From Candidatus Melainabacteria bacterium (GTDB lineage Bacteria > Cyanobacteriota > Vampirovibrionia > Obscuribacterales > Obscuribacteraceae), in NCBI GenBank assembly GCA_003242885.1, contig QKMZ01000005.1:124001-188000 (forward strand): DNA of 64,000 bases, given 5' to 3'. Under the pieces are notes generated by a model. That model was not told where the DNA came from. It saw nothing but the letters and a program-made list of their open reading frames with translations, and did not search any database. Shown piece after piece: positions 8,372 to 17,713 of the stretch. Made by a program: the position numbers and the translations under genes. The first letter of the stretch is position 1. The number at the start of each line of letters is the position of its first letter.

Positions 8372-10324
8372 ATGATTCCGCATACGCTGGAAGCAAAACC
8401 GCGTCTGCTAGATTCCTTCCGGCTGAGCGCCATAATTTCCGGCAGCATTGTATTCTTTTACTGTCTGGCTGTTGTGATCGGGTGGTATTGCGACGTTCAC
8501 GCGTTGAAGATGCTATTCGGGTTTGCGGTGCCCTTCGGCGCTGCAGTATCGTATATGGTGCTATCTTGTTTGGTGCTATTGCTAGCGATTTTTCCGGACA
8601 GAAGAAATGTGCGCTATTTTTGCTCCGGCATATCTCTCGTTGCTGCAATCACCGGTGGTTTTAAACTCCTCGAATCCATTCAAGAAGCTGATTGGGACTG
8701 GTTTAATCTCCCATTATCCGGCGAACTCGCTAACGGCGTTATCCTGCAATTTCCCGGGCAGCTCACGCCCGATGGAATTCTTGGGATTTTGCTGGTTTCG
8801 TCAAGTCTGTTTCTCATGACGCTGCACAATTCGAGATTCGATCCGATATGGCAGATTCTTCTCACCTTGACCGGGGCGGTAGCGCTTCTGCCTGTGGTCG
8901 GCTTCCTACAAGGAATACCGGAGTTTTGCGGACTGTGGGGATGCATCAAGGTTCCTGTCACGTTGGCAGCTTCGACGCTTGTGTTGTCCTTCGCGGTTTA
9001 TTCATTGCGTCCCGGCTCTGGCTGGTTTTCCCTGTTGCTTGAACCCGATATGCTTGGCACGGCATTGCGTCGCAGTCTGTTTGCGTTGATGGTTTTACTG
9101 CCTGCGTTCACAGGATTAAAAGCGGGTGCCGTTGCAACACACGTAATTGACGAGAACACCGCTGGGCCTGCACTAAGCGTACTCAATTTGTTTGCCGCTG
9201 TTTCCATCGTAATCTCCCAGTTTGTTTATGCATATCGACGCGAGCAAAATCTTCGGCGCGACACTGAACAAAAGCTGGCAGACCTTTCTTCTGAAATGGC
9301 GGTTGGTACTAAAAATGGTGCAAGCTCTGCAAATCTAGTTGGATTCAGTCCGCGTTTTGCGGTTTGTCCAAAGTGCTCAAAACAGCTTGCTTCAACAGTT
9401 ACAAACTGCCCTGATGATGATTCGGTGATGAATGTTGTCGATAAGCTCGAAGGTCAAATTTTGGACGGCAAGTATAAAATTGTCGAATATATCGGCTCGG
9501 GTGGAATGAGCACCGTCTACAAAGCGCGACACATCGTCCTCGATAAAATCCTGGCATTAAAACTATTGCAACCGCATCTCCTTGGAAACGCACGATTTGT
9601 TCAGCGTTTTCAACGCGAAGCCCAGGCGATGGCACGGATGCAACACCCGAATTTGTTGACTGTGCACGAGTGTGGTTTTCTTGAAGGTGTCCCTTTCCTG
9701 CTACTTGATTTCATTGATGGAAAGAGCCTGGACGTCATCATTGCCGAGCGCTCTCGACTGTCTGTTGGTCAGATGATCGCTATCATCATGCAAGTGTCAG
9801 ATGGACTTATCAACGCACACGACAACGGCGTTGTGCATCGAGACATCAAACCAGCGAACATCATGATCAGTGAAAACATCAAGGGCCGCGAGCTAGTCAA
9901 AGTGGTTGATTTTGGTCTTGCGAAGATGTTGGAAAGCGAACAGTCCGTGATTCAACAGAAGATATCACGAGAGGGCAATTCCGCCGGAAGTCCCATGTAT
10001 ATGAGTCCCGAACAGTGCGTAGGAGATCCCGCTGACGCGCGCACTGACATTTATGCATTGGGTTGTGTGATGTATGAGTGTCTCACCGGAAATCCGCCAC
10101 TGTTTGGTGCATCGGTTTTGGAAACCTTCAATAAGGTTATGAACGAAAAACCGCAGCCCGTTTCGAGTGTGGTTGAGATTCCTCAAGAGCTAGATGCGCT
10201 TATTTTGAAGTGTTTGGAGAAGAAACCTTCAGATCGTCCAGCTTCTGTTCTGGAGTTTCGGGCCGCACTCAAAGACATTAAAGACCGCATGGCTGGTGGT
10301 CGGCGCGCGGCAAGTTCTGTGTAG
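8372..10324 (+). CDS. Membrane-bound Ser/Thr protein kinase (Hanks type)
   Basis: The N-terminal ~290 residues contain about six or seven hydrophobic segments (for example GSIVFFYCLAVVIGWYC and AAVSYMVLSCLVLLLAIF), a possible membrane sensor. A zinc-ribbon-like VCPKCSKQ...CPDDDS follows near residue 330. The kinase domain is at about residues 365-635: IGSGGMSTVY glycine loop, ALKLL lysine, HRDIKPANIM catalytic loop, VDFGLAK, GSPMYMSPEQ activation end and DIYALGCVMYECLTG. All catalytic residues are present, so it should phosphorylate Ser/Thr on targets that are not identifiable here. The sensor-first, kinase-last order is the reverse of PknB, with the kinase cytoplasmic at the C-terminus. It is convergent with the MshEN-like gene at 10445. 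Confidence 0.92.
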   Translation: MIPHTLEAKPRLLDSFRLSAIISGSIVFFYCLAVVIGWYCDVHALKMLFGFAVPFGAAVSYMVLSCLVLLLAIFPDRRNVRYFCSGISLVAAITGGFKLLESIQEADWDWFNLPLSGELANGVILQFPGQLTPDGILGILLVSSSLFLMTLHNSRFDPIWQILLTLTGAVALLPVVGFLQGIPEFCGLWGCIKVPVTLAASTLVLSFAVYSLRPGSGWFSLLLEPDMLGTALRRSLFALMVLLPAFTGLKAGAVATHVIDENTAGPALSVLNLFAAVSIVISQFVYAYRREQNLRRDTEQKLADLSSEMAVGTKNGASSANLVGFSPRFAVCPKCSKQLASTVTNCPDDDSVMNVVDKLEGQILDGKYKIVEYIGSGGMSTVYKARHIVLDKILALKLLQPHLLGNARFVQRFQREAQAMARMQHPNLLTVHECGFLEGVPFLLLDFIDGKSLDVIIAERSRLSVGQMIAIIMQVSDGLINAHDNGVVHRDIKPANIMISENIKGRELVKVVDFGLAKMLESEQSVIQQKISREGNSAGSPMYMSPEQCVGDPADARTDIYALGCVMYECLTGNPPLFGASVLETFNKVMNEKPQPVSSVVEIPQELDALILKCLEKKPSDRPASVLEFRAALKDIKDRMAGGRRAASSV

Positions 10325-10400
10325 GAATGCATTCCGAAGCGGCCTTCCTGCCTGCATTATGCCGCCTGGAACCAGTACCGGGAGATGCATGGCATCGCCC
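10324..10400. repeat. Intergenic palindromes, including copy 2 of the GGGCGATGC element
   Basis: The 120-base gap between convergent genes holds a perfect 12-bp palindrome GGAATGCATTCC (10324-10335) and, at 10380-10400, the reverse-complement form of the 1843-1867 palindrome with one change (GGGAGATGC, ATG loop, GCATCGCCC). The shared element argues for a dispersed repeat rather than a gene-specific terminator. Confidence 0.5.
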
Positions 10401-10444
10401 CTCCGCGACTGCTAAGTATGTTTCGACCGACTGCCAACGTGTTT

Positions 10445-11674
10445 CTAAAAAATCGGAAGGCTCGGGAATGTGCCCGACCATGGCCCCGGCTCAGCCGAAG
10501 ACGACTGAGCAAGATGGAATTGAATTAGTGCCTGTTCGATATTGAGCCTGCGCTCGCGGAATTGTTTGTATGTTCTTCCGGCCCGTTGCACCATTATTTG
10601 CTGTTCTTCGGAGAGGAAGCCGCATTGCGAAAGCAAGTCCCGTACGTCTTCCGGTAGTCGTGGAGAACGAGGCGCCGCCTTCAATTCCTGCCAAGTCTCT
10701 TCCAATTGCGATTCGAATCTGTCCTTCGCAATATTGGCTTCCTGCGTGGTTTTGTCATTGTTCTTCGGCAAGGCCCCTGCAAGCTTTAGGAAATAGTAGA
10801 ACGTCAGATCGCGCTCCTCCTGGGCTTCCGGATGCGTGGGCACGCCGTCTGCAATGCCCACCTCGGCACGCAGCCTCCTTAGCTGCTGTATTCCTTGATT
10901 GATTGAGATCTTTTCAGTGCGGATTAACCTTTGAATTTCAAGTGCTGCATAAACTGCTTGAGCTTTGACCCAATTGAGTTCGATAAGTGAATCGCCCAGG
11001 TCTTTCTTTTGTTCTTGACTCACGCACATTGCCAAAGCAATATCTTTGTCTTCGATAAAACCAGCTGCGGTAAGCAAATTGCCTAGAGTAGACTGGCTTT
11101 CAATGGAGTCATGCGCTACATGGGTGATGACTTCCAGGCAGCGGCGAGCGGAGTAAAGGCGGTCGATTGCTTCATCGCGACCGATGTCGCCATTGCGTAC
11201 TTTCTCCTGCAAGCTGAGCGCATGCTCGATCAGGTCGTGGTGAGCGTCTGCCAGTGTTATCAAAACCTTGCCCAGATGGATTCCTGTTTTGTTCGCTACG
11301 TTTAATCTGGCTTTTATCTGTTCGCGCCCAATTGATTCGCTTTCAATGAGATATTCGCCGAGGCGATTGCGCGGTTTTGTCGACGTTTGAATGCCGAGCA
11401 AATCCATCGCCAAACCGAACGAGATGCGTTTTTTCTTGACCAACGCCATTGCCTGGGTGGTCTGATCGGCTGTGATCACCTGGTCGCGCAGAAAAGATTG
11501 CGCAGCAATCGCGGAGCGCATTGTTTCCGTGTCAACGATGTCCAACATCGTCAGCACGAGACTGAGAGGCAGGTCACGGTTGTGTGATTCCTCGACCGCC
11601 GTCTCCATCTGTTGTCTTGAGGCTAGTTGCCAATCAACCAACAGTTCTCCAAGAAGAGAATTGGTATTCGCCAT
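10445..11674 (-). CDS. MshEN-like tandem-repeat protein, paralogue A
   Basis: This 409-residue soluble protein is made of about three repeats resembling the N-terminal domain of type II secretion ATPases (MshEN/GspE-N). Examples are LLGELLVDWQLASRQQMETA, RLGEYLIESESIGREQIKAR and TLGNLLTAAGFIEDKDIALA, each followed by an LG..L second half and a basic ISxxxA helix (ISFGLAMDLLGI, ISINQGIQQL). The C-terminal ~70 residues form a separate conserved block ending EPGPWSGTFPSLPIF. No ATPase domain is present. MshEN domains of this kind can bind cyclic di-GMP; whether these do is unknown, since the usual motif is only partly kept. It is a close paralogue of the gene at 18617-19861, matching from the first residue. 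It lies between two Ser/Thr kinase genes and is divergent from the second. Confidence 0.65.
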   Translation of the reverse strand: MANTNSLLGELLVDWQLASRQQMETAVEESHNRDLPLSLVLTMLDIVDTETMRSAIAAQSFLRDQVITADQTTQAMALVKKKRISFGLAMDLLGIQTSTKPRNRLGEYLIESESIGREQIKARLNVANKTGIHLGKVLITLADAHHDLIEHALSLQEKVRNGDIGRDEAIDRLYSARRCLEVITHVAHDSIESQSTLGNLLTAAGFIEDKDIALAMCVSQEQKKDLGDSLIELNWVKAQAVYAALEIQRLIRTEKISINQGIQQLRRLRAEVGIADGVPTHPEAQEERDLTFYYFLKLAGALPKNNDKTTQEANIAKDRFESQLEETWQELKAAPRSPRLPEDVRDLLSQCGFLSEEQQIMVQRAGRTYKQFRERRLNIEQALIQFHLAQSSSAEPGPWSGTFPSLPIF

Positions 11675-11994
11675 TGCAAGATTCCTAATGTGTCAAGTTG
11701 CCGCACTTAGAATTTGATTGCCCTTTTAATTTCCCTCGGTACCGATTTAAGGTTCTATTTAAGCTTGATTTCACTCAATTTCCCCCAATTCACCCAATTG
11801 GGGGACGTTCTTGGTACCCTAGAGCCTGGTTTAGCCAGTAAAAACGCCCCCGGTGTCCAATTGGCAAAAATTATCGAAGTAATTTAGGCCGGCAGTTGCT
11901 AGCGTGTCTATAATTTGCGTTCTCAAAAATGCTAATTACCGAGTGAAACTTCTTCTTTTAATAGTGGTAAGCAGTCTTGAGAGGGCTTGCTTAA
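11675..11994. promoter_or_regulatory. Divergent promoter region with a 9-bp inverted repeat
   Basis: There are 320 bases between the MshEN-like gene and the kinase-Sel1-SseB gene. A perfect inverted repeat lies at 11782-11804: arms CCCCCAATT and AATTGGGGG around a 5-base CACCC loop. CAATT recurs just upstream and CCAATTGG again near 11858. This could be an operator shared by the two divergent genes. No T-run follows it. No convincing -35/-10 pair was assigned. Confidence 0.4.
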
Positions 11995-14900
11995 TTGAGC
12001 GGTGACAATCTTATAGGCACAAAAATTGGCGACCGTTACGAGGTCGAGTCCGAGTTGGGCAAAGGAGCGCTCGGAGTGGTTTTTCGCGCCAAGGATGCCA
12101 CGCTCGGGCGCGTTGTCGCAATTAAGGTTATGCAGGAGAAGATGGCTGCTGACACCGTGGCGGCTCTGAGATTTCAGCGCGAGGCCCGAATGGCTGCATC
12201 CTTGCAGCATCCCAATATCGTCACAGTCTACGACTTCGGCGTTTTGCCGGATCATCGCCCTTACATCGTGATGGAATTCCTCGATGGCGAAAGCTTAGAC
12301 CAGGTGCTCAAACGCTCTATTCGCATGCAGTCATCTAAGGCTGTCCCGTTGTTTATTTCTGTTTGCCAGGCTTTAGCACATGCGCACAAAAATGGCATAG
12401 TGCATCGCGATCTAAAGCCAGCAAACATCGTTCTTATCAAAGACGAGATCGGTAATGACGTTGTGAAATTAGTGGATTTTGGTATCGCCAAACCCATGAC
12501 AGAGCAAGATTCAGACCTCACGGCAGCGGGCACGGTTTTAGGCACCCCTAGTTACATGAGTCCTGAGCAGTGCCTAGGAAAGCCGCTTGATGGGCGCTCT
12601 GACATTTATTCGCTCGGATGCGTGATGTATCACATCCTGACCGGCTTTCGGCCACTTACAGGCGACAGCGCTTTGGAGACACTAAGCAAACATATCTCCG
12701 AACAACCACGTTCATTTAGCGAAGTGGCGCAGGGTGTGCCGTTGCCGGCCGTGCTCGAGCGTTGTGTTTTTCGTGCTCTGATGAAAGCACCTGCTGAAAG
12801 GCATCAGTCTGTCGTTGAGTTGCGAGATGAACTGGAGCATGCACTGACTTCCATTTGGTCCCAGAAGGCTCCCGCCGGAAGAGAAAAACCAGACAACGAA
12901 CCTACAGTGGTGACGAAGCCGAAGATGCCAAACTCGGCTCCTGAGCCATTTGCTTTTTCGCCATATCCGGAAATCTATAAGGCACCAATTGTGGTGCCTG
13001 ACGAGAAGCCAGCCAGTCCTGAATCTTTGCTCGACAGAGCGCAGCGCGGCGACGCTCATGCGATGTACAAGTACGCCGTTGCACTGGAAACTGGTAATGG
13101 CGTTGATGTAGACGAGAAAGCGGCACTTTTCTGGTATCGCAAGTCTTGTAATGCTGGATGCCCCGAGGGGCAGAACGAGATGGGTCTGATTTATCAGTGG
13201 GGCGCGCTTGGATTGGAACCCAACCAAGATGAGGCTATTCGTCTCTTCACAGAGGCGGCGCAGCAAGGGCACGCTAACGCGCAGAATAATCTTGGCTACA
13301 TCTTTGAAGTTATCGATGTAAAAGAGGCATTTAGCTGGTACAAAATGGCGGCAGAAAGCGGTTTGCCTCTGGGAATGAGCAATTACGGTCGCTGCCTTCT
13401 ATATGGCATCGGCAGCGACAAAAATTACCAAGAAGCATACAAATGGCTGATGAAAGCTGCGGAGGCTGACGAAAAGTGTGACGGCGCTCAGTACATGCTC
13501 GGCGTCATGTTTTTCAACGGCGATGGCGTTGAAAAGGACCTTGTCCGCGCAGCGCAGTGGTACAGGAAAGCAGCAGAGAATGGGCACGATTCGGCACAGT
13601 ATGAGCTTGCCCTCTGTCATTTATACGGAGATGGAGTCGAAGAAGACTATGATGAGGCGGTCTACTGGCTCAAAGCGGGAAGCGCTCTCGGTAATGCCCA
13701 GTGTGATGAAAAGCTGGAAGAGCTGAATGCATCTCAAACGTTGCCGGGGCTGAAAGTCGAAGACGTTGATCACTGGATGAGGCAATCATCGGTAAATACA
13801 ACGGACGTTGTTGAACATCAACTACTCTTGATGCTCAAGTCTCCAACGCACCATGATTTAAATCAGGCTGTGGTTGAGCTCCACCCCGTTGCAGACAAAG
13901 GCAATGAAACCGCGCAATTGCTGTACGGTCGTTGTTTGGAAATGGGCATGGGACTGCAACAAGATCTCGACAGCGCCTACTATTGGTACAAACGTGCATA
14001 CGACTTCGGCTGCGATGTTGCAGAGCAGCATGCTGTTAAGTGTTTGCGTCTCTGCTTTGAAAACAACATCTTTCCTGCGGATGCAGAGACATTTTTGAAA
14101 TCATGCGCAAATAAAAAGAACACCAAAGCGATGATCAGTCTTGCTTACTACTATCGCTTTTTCAATCCGAATGGTCGTGATTTCTCGGAATCACTGCGCT
14201 ATTACAGGATGGCTGCTGAGAGCGGAGACAGTGAAGCGCAATACTTGCTTGGGCGGTTTCTTGTTATGAAAAACTTGCTCAAGCGCGAACGTAACCTCGT
14301 AATTCGCTGGTGGGATGCTTCTTTGGAGAAGGGGCTGGACACCGCAACTGCAGAAGAATTTGATGACGAAGGTCACAAGAACGAACGCGCTGAAGCATTG
14401 AAGTATCTTAACTCGGCAGGCGAAGAAGGCTCGTGCGAAGCTCTTCAGCTTTTGTCCAGTATGTATCATCGCGGGCTTCTGGTTTTGGCAGATCCGGTGA
14501 AGTCCGCTGAATTGCTGATGAGAGCAGCTGAGATGGATGACATTAATGCCCAGGGGCTTTTAGGTGTCATCTTTCTCGAAGGCATCGGCGTCGAGAAGGA
14601 CGAAAAGAAAGGGATAGAGTATCTAGGATTGGCGGCCGAAGCAAACAGTTCTTTTGCTCAATGGAATCTTGCACTTGCTTATATAGACGGCACCGGCGTT
14701 CTCGTAAATAGACCTCGAGCAAAGGCTCTTCTCGAGCGCGCAGCTGAAGGAGGTTTTGCCCAAGACAAGCTCTGGTCAGAAGATGGGTTTAAAGATCGAT
14801 TCCAGAGACTGCTCGATTTGTTTCACGACTTAAGCTCGCGCGGACAAGTTGATGCCAACTACTGGCTGGGCATCTGCTATGAAAAAGGACTCGGCGTCAA

Positions 14901-15804
14901 TCCACAGCGCGATAAAGCGTTAGCGCTGTATTTGCGCGCAGCGAGAGATGGCTGCCAGCCAGCTCAGGCTGCATTTGACAGACAACCGGAAAATCTAAAG
15001 AAGTTGGCTGAAAAACGAAATAGAGCTACTGGTGACAGTGTGCAAGTAAGCACTGAGAGAGTCGAACTTGCTCAAGCAATCAGGGTAGTGCGCGAATCCG
15101 ATTCGGTTATGAATCGTTTCAAACTATACGAAGCTCTGAGTGAAAGTGAAGTTGTACTGCCTGGCGAGGACAAAGGCAGTGGCAACCAGCCTTTGACGAT
15201 TACCAATGCGCGTGGCGAAGTGGGCGTGATTGTTTTTAGCGGAAAGCAGATGATTGCTGGATGGGATCCCGATAAGGAATTTGTCCTGAGAACAATCGGT
15301 ATGAAGGATCTCTGCAATATTGCGCTTGCTAAATCTATGGAAGCGGTAATTCTCGACCCGACAAAAGCTGGTGGCGTGATTTTGCGCAAGTGGGAGATGG
15401 AAGCCTTTTCAATATCGAAGTTGCCAATCGAGCGCGGAAAGACATGGGATTGGGTGCAAGCAACTATTAGTTCGGGGGCACAAATTTCTCTGCGCCGTGC
15501 AGACGTAGATACTGTTGCGCGTTGCGGTGCTGACTTGAAGCGAGTGCTTCAGAATCATTCAATCGTTAAACGCGGGTTGATTTTTAATTGTTTTTTTGAA
15601 CCTGTAAATGAGCAAGAACAGCTAACTTTAGGTATTGAGCCCATGCCCAACCCAAGCAAAGAACAAGCGATGGAATTAAATAACGAACTTCTCTCACTCA
15701 ACCTCAAATCCGATACCGGTCTTCCGCTGAAGGTTGTGTTTATTACCAACCCGGTCAGCATTGAGTCAGCTATGAAGAATTCAAATATTCTGTTTGAGCG
15801 ATAA
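11995..15804 (+). CDS. Ser/Thr kinase - Sel1 repeats - SseB-like fusion protein
   Basis: The start is TTG, with GAGGG nine bases upstream. The kinase domain occupies about residues 8-280 with LGKGALGVVF, AIKVM, HRDLKPANIVL, VDFGIAK and GTPSYMSPEQ, so it is catalytically complete. From about 345 to 1005 there are roughly a dozen Sel1-like repeats (for example YMLGVMFFNGDGVEKDLVRA, QYELALCHLYGDGVEED), which form alpha-alpha solenoids for protein binding. The last ~250 residues look like an SseB domain pair: a polar VVLPGEDK, then GEVGVIVFSGKQMIAGWDP, AVILDPTKAGGVILRKWEM and a C-terminal SseB_C-like half. There is no membrane segment, so it is cytoplasmic. The glycosyltransferase gene starts nine bases after its stop and is likely co-transcribed. 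Confidence 0.88.
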   Translation: MSGDNLIGTKIGDRYEVESELGKGALGVVFRAKDATLGRVVAIKVMQEKMAADTVAALRFQREARMAASLQHPNIVTVYDFGVLPDHRPYIVMEFLDGESLDQVLKRSIRMQSSKAVPLFISVCQALAHAHKNGIVHRDLKPANIVLIKDEIGNDVVKLVDFGIAKPMTEQDSDLTAAGTVLGTPSYMSPEQCLGKPLDGRSDIYSLGCVMYHILTGFRPLTGDSALETLSKHISEQPRSFSEVAQGVPLPAVLERCVFRALMKAPAERHQSVVELRDELEHALTSIWSQKAPAGREKPDNEPTVVTKPKMPNSAPEPFAFSPYPEIYKAPIVVPDEKPASPESLLDRAQRGDAHAMYKYAVALETGNGVDVDEKAALFWYRKSCNAGCPEGQNEMGLIYQWGALGLEPNQDEAIRLFTEAAQQGHANAQNNLGYIFEVIDVKEAFSWYKMAAESGLPLGMSNYGRCLLYGIGSDKNYQEAYKWLMKAAEADEKCDGAQYMLGVMFFNGDGVEKDLVRAAQWYRKAAENGHDSAQYELALCHLYGDGVEEDYDEAVYWLKAGSALGNAQCDEKLEELNASQTLPGLKVEDVDHWMRQSSVNTTDVVEHQLLLMLKSPTHHDLNQAVVELHPVADKGNETAQLLYGRCLEMGMGLQQDLDSAYYWYKRAYDFGCDVAEQHAVKCLRLCFENNIFPADAETFLKSCANKKNTKAMISLAYYYRFFNPNGRDFSESLRYYRMAAESGDSEAQYLLGRFLVMKNLLKRERNLVIRWWDASLEKGLDTATAEEFDDEGHKNERAEALKYLNSAGEEGSCEALQLLSSMYHRGLLVLADPVKSAELLMRAAEMDDINAQGLLGVIFLEGIGVEKDEKKGIEYLGLAAEANSSFAQWNLALAYIDGTGVLVNRPRAKALLERAAEGGFAQDKLWSEDGFKDRFQRLLDLFHDLSSRGQVDANYWLGICYEKGLGVNPQRDKALALYLRAARDGCQPAQAAFDRQPENLKKLAEKRNRATGDSVQVSTERVELAQAIRVVRESDSVMNRFKLYEALSESEVVLPGEDKGSGNQPLTITNARGEVGVIVFSGKQMIAGWDPDKEFVLRTIGMKDLCNIALAKSMEAVILDPTKAGGVILRKWEMEAFSISKLPIERGKTWDWVQATISSGAQISLRRADVDTVARCGADLKRVLQNHSIVKRGLIFNCFFEPVNEQEQLTLGIEPMPNPSKEQAMELNNELLSLNLKSDTGLPLKVVFITNPVSIESAMKNSNILFER

Positions 15805-15813
15805 CTAGAACCC

Positions 15814-17076
15814 GTGTCTTCGAAATCTACCGATCGGAAAATTATCGTGCTTGCAGTTGGTAGTGATGGCGACATCAACCCGATGATTGCCATCGCTCAA
15901 AAATTGCAAGCAGAAGGTCAGAATGTAGAGTTTTTGGCGAGTGGTTATTTTGAACAGCGAGTACATGCAGCAGGGCTCGAATTCTTCCCCTTGGGCGATC
16001 GCAGTATGTACGAACGCGCTCTCAATGAGAAGGATGTGTGGCATCCTTATTTCGCATTCAAAGCTATGTGGAAGATTCTCTACGAATCGATACCACTTAC
16101 TTACGATGTTTTGAAGCAGCGCTATCAAGCCGGTGACTTGATGGTTGGAACATCTCTAACTTTTGCCGCGCGCATGTTGCAAGAGCAAAGTGGTGCCAAA
16201 CTGGCAACTGTACATCTATCTCCATCTATAGCTATTTCGGCCTATTCGCCACCAGTTGCACCATTTGGTTCGCTGCCTAGTGCGTTGCCATTGATCGCAA
16301 AACAAGCATATGTGAATATGTTGGATAAGTTTCTTCTGGATGACACATGTCGAAATGACTTGAATAATTTCAGAAAAAAAATTGGACTGCCACCGATAAA
16401 GAGCGTTTTCACAAAATGGATTCATTCGCCTGATCTAGTAATCATGGCTTGGCCGGAATGGTTTGCGCCACCCCAGCCAGATTGGCCTGCCAACTCATAT
16501 TGCACGGAGTTTCCAGTTTTTGATCATAGTGGCGACGCGGAGCTAAGTACAGATACGAGGCGGTTTCTTCAAAATGGTGCACCACCGATAATCTTCACTG
16601 CCGGAAGTGCAATGGCGCAGGGGAAAGAACACTTTGAGTGCGCTTTGAAGTGCGTAAAAAATCAGATTTTGCGAGCTATTTTCGTATGCAAGTTCAAAGA
16701 TATTGTTCCATCTAATTTGCCAGCCAATATTCATCATTCGCTCTATGAGCCTTTCGATACTCTGTTTCCACTCGCGAGCGCTATCCAGCATCATGGTGGC
16801 ATCGGAACAAGCGTGCAAGCTTTGCGCGCAGGAAAACCACAATTGATTGTTCCTCTGGCTCACGATCAATTCGACAATGCAGTCAGGCTTAAACAACTGC
16901 ACGTTGCAGATGCAGTACAGAAACGCGACTCCGCATTGTGGCGCCGTAAACTAGTACACCTAATCGGAGACTCTGACACGCAAAGTGCATGTTTGGAGTT
17001 CCAAAGTCGAATCGTTTCCAATCAACGTCCTTTGGAGTCAATAACCAAACGAATTTTGCGGCTAGATGAGCTTTGA
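15814..17076 (+). CDS. GT1-type (UGT/MGT-like) glycosyltransferase
   Basis: The start is GTG, nine bases after the kinase stop and with no clear Shine-Dalgarno, suggesting translational coupling. The N-terminal Rossmann half begins IIVLAVGSDGDINPMIAIAQ, typical of GT-B macrolide/sterol glucosyltransferases, with FEQRVHAAGLEFFPLGD after it. The C-terminal half has PIIFTAGSAMAQG and the donor-binding motif IQHHGGIGTSVQALRAGKPQ, LIVPLAHDQFDNA, matching the HxGG...P...DQ.xNA signature of the family. At 420 residues it is full-length. The sugar is probably from a UDP- or dTDP-sugar and the acceptor a lipid or small molecule; neither can be read from the sequence. Confidence 0.88.
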   Translation: MSSKSTDRKIIVLAVGSDGDINPMIAIAQKLQAEGQNVEFLASGYFEQRVHAAGLEFFPLGDRSMYERALNEKDVWHPYFAFKAMWKILYESIPLTYDVLKQRYQAGDLMVGTSLTFAARMLQEQSGAKLATVHLSPSIAISAYSPPVAPFGSLPSALPLIAKQAYVNMLDKFLLDDTCRNDLNNFRKKIGLPPIKSVFTKWIHSPDLVIMAWPEWFAPPQPDWPANSYCTEFPVFDHSGDAELSTDTRRFLQNGAPPIIFTAGSAMAQGKEHFECALKCVKNQILRAIFVCKFKDIVPSNLPANIHHSLYEPFDTLFPLASAIQHHGGIGTSVQALRAGKPQLIVPLAHDQFDNAVRLKQLHVADAVQKRDSALWRRKLVHLIGDSDTQSACLEFQSRIVSNQRPLESITKRILRLDEL

Positions 17077-17206
17077 TTGTCACTGATTTCCAAATTTAGT
17101 GCCTCTGTTATTGAAATTATGCGGGTGCTTGAACTTCTCGACTAGGAGGAACAAAGCGTAGGAGTCGTAGTCTTTAGGTTCATTCTGCCAAACAGTTTAT
17201 GGGGAT

Positions 17207-17686
17207 TTGATTTTGAGTCGTTTTCAATTAAAAAGCAAAGTTATCTTGGCTCTAGTAATTGCCTTATTGCCACTGAGCACTGCTAGTGTTGAAGCAAAGA
17301 AACCGAAAAAAGAGAAGAGTCAGACCAAGACTTGTGAAACTGGCAAAAAGTGCGAGAAGGGAAAAAAGATGAACAAGATAACGAGTTTTACCTATCACCA
17401 GTCCGGCGGATTCGCTGCGATTAATCGTGGTTATTCTGTAAAACTCTCTGACTTGAGCGAAGATGAAAGCAATAAGCTCGCGGAGTTGATTTCCTCTAGT
17501 GGTCTTTTAGAAATGAAGAACGAACGCAAAACAACTCCCGGCGCTGCCGATATGTTCTTCTACGAATTCAGCGCCAGCAACGGTGGAGAGCACAAAGCCA
17601 CTTTCGATGATGGCAGCCTTCCTCAAACGTTTCGGCCGCTGCTTGATTTCGTTCGTGACAAAGCCAAAGTCGAACCGCGCAGTTAA
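17207..17686 (+). CDS. Secreted emfourin-like (protealysin inhibitor) protein
   Basis: The start is a TTG, either 17207 or 17213; the second lies eight bases after GGGG and is the better placed. A signal peptide (KSKVILALVIALLPLSTASVEA) is followed by a Lys-rich linker containing two Cys. The remaining ~100 residues match the emfourin family: SGGFAAINRGYSVKL, then a helix with DESNKLAELISSSGLLE, PGAADMFFYEFSA with the conserved PGAAD, and a C-terminal helix at RPLLDFV. Emfourins inhibit M4-type protealysin metalloproteases and are usually cytoplasmic partners encoded beside the protease. Here there is a signal peptide and no protease gene in the window, so the target is unknown. The gene is convergent with the TerC-family gene. 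Confidence 0.78.
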   Translation: MILSRFQLKSKVILALVIALLPLSTASVEAKKPKKEKSQTKTCETGKKCEKGKKMNKITSFTYHQSGGFAAINRGYSVKLSDLSEDESNKLAELISSSGLLEMKNERKTTPGAADMFFYEFSASNGGEHKATFDDGSLPQTFRPLLDFVRDKAKVEPRS

Positions 17687-17713
17687 CTAGCCGTTCAAAA
17701 TTTACTCGCTCAG

